Positions 62,691 through 64,000 of a DNA stretch of 64,000 nucleotides are shown in pieces. A program made the translations under genes and the position numbers. Origin of the DNA: Paracoccus yibinensis (lineage in GTDB: Bacteria; Pseudomonadota; Alphaproteobacteria; Rhodobacterales; Rhodobacteraceae); contig NZ_JAVCWH010000008.1 in NCBI RefSeq assembly GCF_030846195.1, positions 31,643-95,642 on the forward strand, written 5' to 3'. Numbering within the stretch: the stretch's first letter is position 1; each line of letters starts with the position of its first letter. The notes under the pieces are model-generated. The model ran no database searches and was not told the DNA's origin. It was given only the letters and a program-made list of their open reading frames with translations.

Positions 62691-63667
62691 TGCACCATCC
62701 CGTCGACCAGCTTCAGCAGTTCGGTGACGTCCTTGCCGCCCTCCTCGATAAAGGACTGGTCGAAGGCAGGTTGCATGACGGCCCGCATCGCCTCGATTTT
62801 CGCGTCTGTCGCGACATGCAGCGTCACGCCCTCGGCATTGAACTGGCCGGGGGCTGCCTCTTCGGCGGCAAGCCCGGCCTCGACCGCCCGGACCGCGGCC
62901 TTCCTGCCAGCCTCTTCCAGGGCGGCCTTCCGTGCGTCAGACCCTCATGGAAGGCCGGATCATATAGCCGTTGAAGAAGACCGAGATGACCGGTGTCACC
63001 GTCATGTGGTCATGGACCTCGTGGTACTTGCGGGAATAGGCTGCGGCCACGTCGGTGATGGCTGCGTCTATGACGCCGTGGACAGCGCCTGATTAACCTC
63101 GGATCCCGTCATAGTCGCGGCCTCCATCGCGGTCAGGCTGGTATCGAAGGCCGGGTTCAGCCCGCGTATCTTGATGCCCTGGAAGTCGGCGGGCGCGGCC
63201 AATGGCCTTCCGTTCGAGGTGAAGACGCTCATCCGGGTCTGGAACAGCCAGGCGATGTTCTTCAGCCGTTTCTCCTCCATCAGCCCTTCAAGATAGGCGG
63301 CGGGTTCGGAAGCGGGCCATTTGCGCCAGCTCTCGGGTTGGCTGAAGGCATAGGGACGCAGGGTCACGTTCATGGCCGGCAGGGTCTTGCCCCACTGGAA
63401 ATTGACCGAGAAGGCGCATTCGAAGCTGCCCTTGGCGACCGAGGGGATGTTTTCCTCGGGCTTGGCCAGGGCATTGGCGCCGAAAAGCTGGATGTCCAGT
63501 TCGCCGTTCGACAGCGTCTCGACCTCGGCCGCCCAGCCTTCGATGACCTGCGCCACCTCGTGCTGGGGCGGCAGTTGGTGGCTGCAGCGGATAGGCGTTT
63601 CCGACAGGGCCGGGATCACGGTCAGGGCGACCAGGGCCGTGTTGGCAAGGATCGTGCGTGCCTTCAT
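62687..63667 (-). pseudogene. TRAP substrate-binding protein (DctP) remnant, frameshifted
   Basis: From the ATG at 63667 the first 200 residues are normal: signal peptide (KARTILANTALVALTVIPAL, cut near LSE), CSHQLPPQHEVAQVIEGWAA, VAKGSFECAFSVNFQWGKTL and LKNIAWLFQTRMSVF. The frame is lost after EVNQALSTA by one missing base near 63083; it goes on in another frame as VIDAAITDVAAAYSRKYHEV and VTPVISVFFNGYMIRP. More small losses follow near 62950, and the last part reads FDQSFIEEGGKDVTELLKLV to a stop at 62687. Different from the intact DctP at 49489. Confidence 0.87.
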
Positions 63668-63698
63668 GTGGGCTCCTCCTCCGCTCATGTGGATCAGG

Positions 63699-63908
63699 TC
63701 AGGCCGCCTTGGCCTGCCAGGTCATTCCCTTCGGCGGCCGGCCTGTGCCAAGGCACCGTGCAGGCTCTCGTCGGCATTTCGTGCGTCAGGATCTCGCGAA
63801 TGGCGAGGGCCTCCTCCATGTCGATGCCGGTACCGAGCCCGCGGTTTCGAACAGATAGACCAGGTCTTCAAACACGACATTGCCGGTTGCCCCCGGTGCA
63901 AAGGGGCA
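63699..63908 (-). pseudogene. 3-hydroxy-3-methylglutaryl-CoA lyase C-terminal fragment
   Basis: Minus-strand reading gives CPFAPGATGNVVFEDLVYLF, the C-terminal active-site motif of HMG-CoA lyase with its loop cysteine, then, after a one-base loss, GTGIDMEEALAIREILTHEM and a degraded tail to a stop at 63699. The barrel N-terminus is absent: at 63908/63909 it joins a different gene. It lies 31 bases before the TRAP binding-protein remnant. Confidence 0.75.
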
Positions 63909-64000
63909 TAGCCGAAGATCATGCCTTCGGCCTCCTCCACGCTGACGCGGCAGCCCATGGTGCTTGGCTGGCCGACCACCGCGCCCAGTTCCAGTTCCAG
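63909..64000 (-). pseudogene. Fumarylacetoacetase fragment (5' side outside window)
   Basis: The last 92 bases read on the minus strand as LELELGAVVGQPSTMGCRVS and VEEAEGMIFGY, which matches the core of fumarylacetoacetase just before the motif normally followed by NDWSARD. That motif is absent; the reading instead runs into the HMG-CoA lyase fragment. More of the gene may continue to the right. Confidence 0.65.

Noticed and set aside
63699..64000. Novel bifunctional fumarylacetoacetase/HMG-CoA lyase fusion enzyme
   Set aside because: Both halves lack essential parts and the lyase part needs frameshift repair, so it is a deletion scar rather than a working fusion.

Overview
The window reads as a high-GC alphaproteobacterial replicon of the Rhodobacteraceae, most like Paracoccus. 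The evidence is a Gfa protein with the Paracoccus cysteine layout, many ABC and TRAP importers, and a DnaA-like replication protein next to ParA and ParB. That last module (53.5-57.0 kb) implies a plasmid or chromid rather than the main chromosome. No rRNA, tRNA or CRISPR array was seen.

Layout. 0-2.3 kb: the 5' part of an RbsA-type sugar ABC ATPase and a PIN/AbrB toxin-antitoxin pair. 2.4-12 kb: a sugar operon with binding protein, two permeases, UgpC-type ATPase, two TIM-barrel isomerases and two Gfo/Idh/MocA oxidoreductases, diverging from a LacI regulator. 12.3-16.6 kb: gfa, then a LysR gene diverging from a CoA-transferase/acyl-CoA dehydrogenase pair. 16.6-27 kb: a complete five-step histidine degradation locus (hutI-H-G-U plus an amino-acid ABC importer, with divergent hutF-hutC), followed by a formamidase-family gene. 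28.4-38 kb: a LysR regulator and one long run catB-catC-catA-benA-benB-benC-benD-benK-catD, taking benzoate to 3-oxoadipate. 38.2-45.5 kb: a mixed, stress-flavoured block (zinc-finger protein, MgtC-like protein, trehalose-synthase-like GH13, SDR, amidase, sugar dehydrogenase, two tiny hydrophilic proteins). 45.5-53.5 kb: an operon of TRAP importer, glutamine-synthetase-like enzyme, aldehyde dehydrogenase and iron alcohol dehydrogenase, diverging from an RpiR regulator. 53.5-57 kb: the replication and partition module.

From 57.2 kb the character changes. An IS6-family element with a frameshifted transposase and no target duplication is followed by a truncated binding-protein pseudogene, a chrA gene with a shortened chrB, a TRAP operon broken by several frameshifts, and a join between a fumarylacetoacetase fragment and an HMG-CoA lyase fragment. 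This looks like a decayed segment; local sequence error must be excluded.

How the genes work together: most of the window consists of self-contained catabolic modules, each with importer, enzymes and a local regulator, feeding glutamate, formate, 3-oxoadipate or sugars into central metabolism. Strong hairpins follow each of the three intact binding-protein genes, and operator-like palindromes sit in several divergent promoters. The most inviting candidates for new biology are the glutamylating amino-alcohol-like operon at 45.5-52.4 kb and the double isomerase/double oxidoreductase sugar operon at 2.4-10.8 kb.
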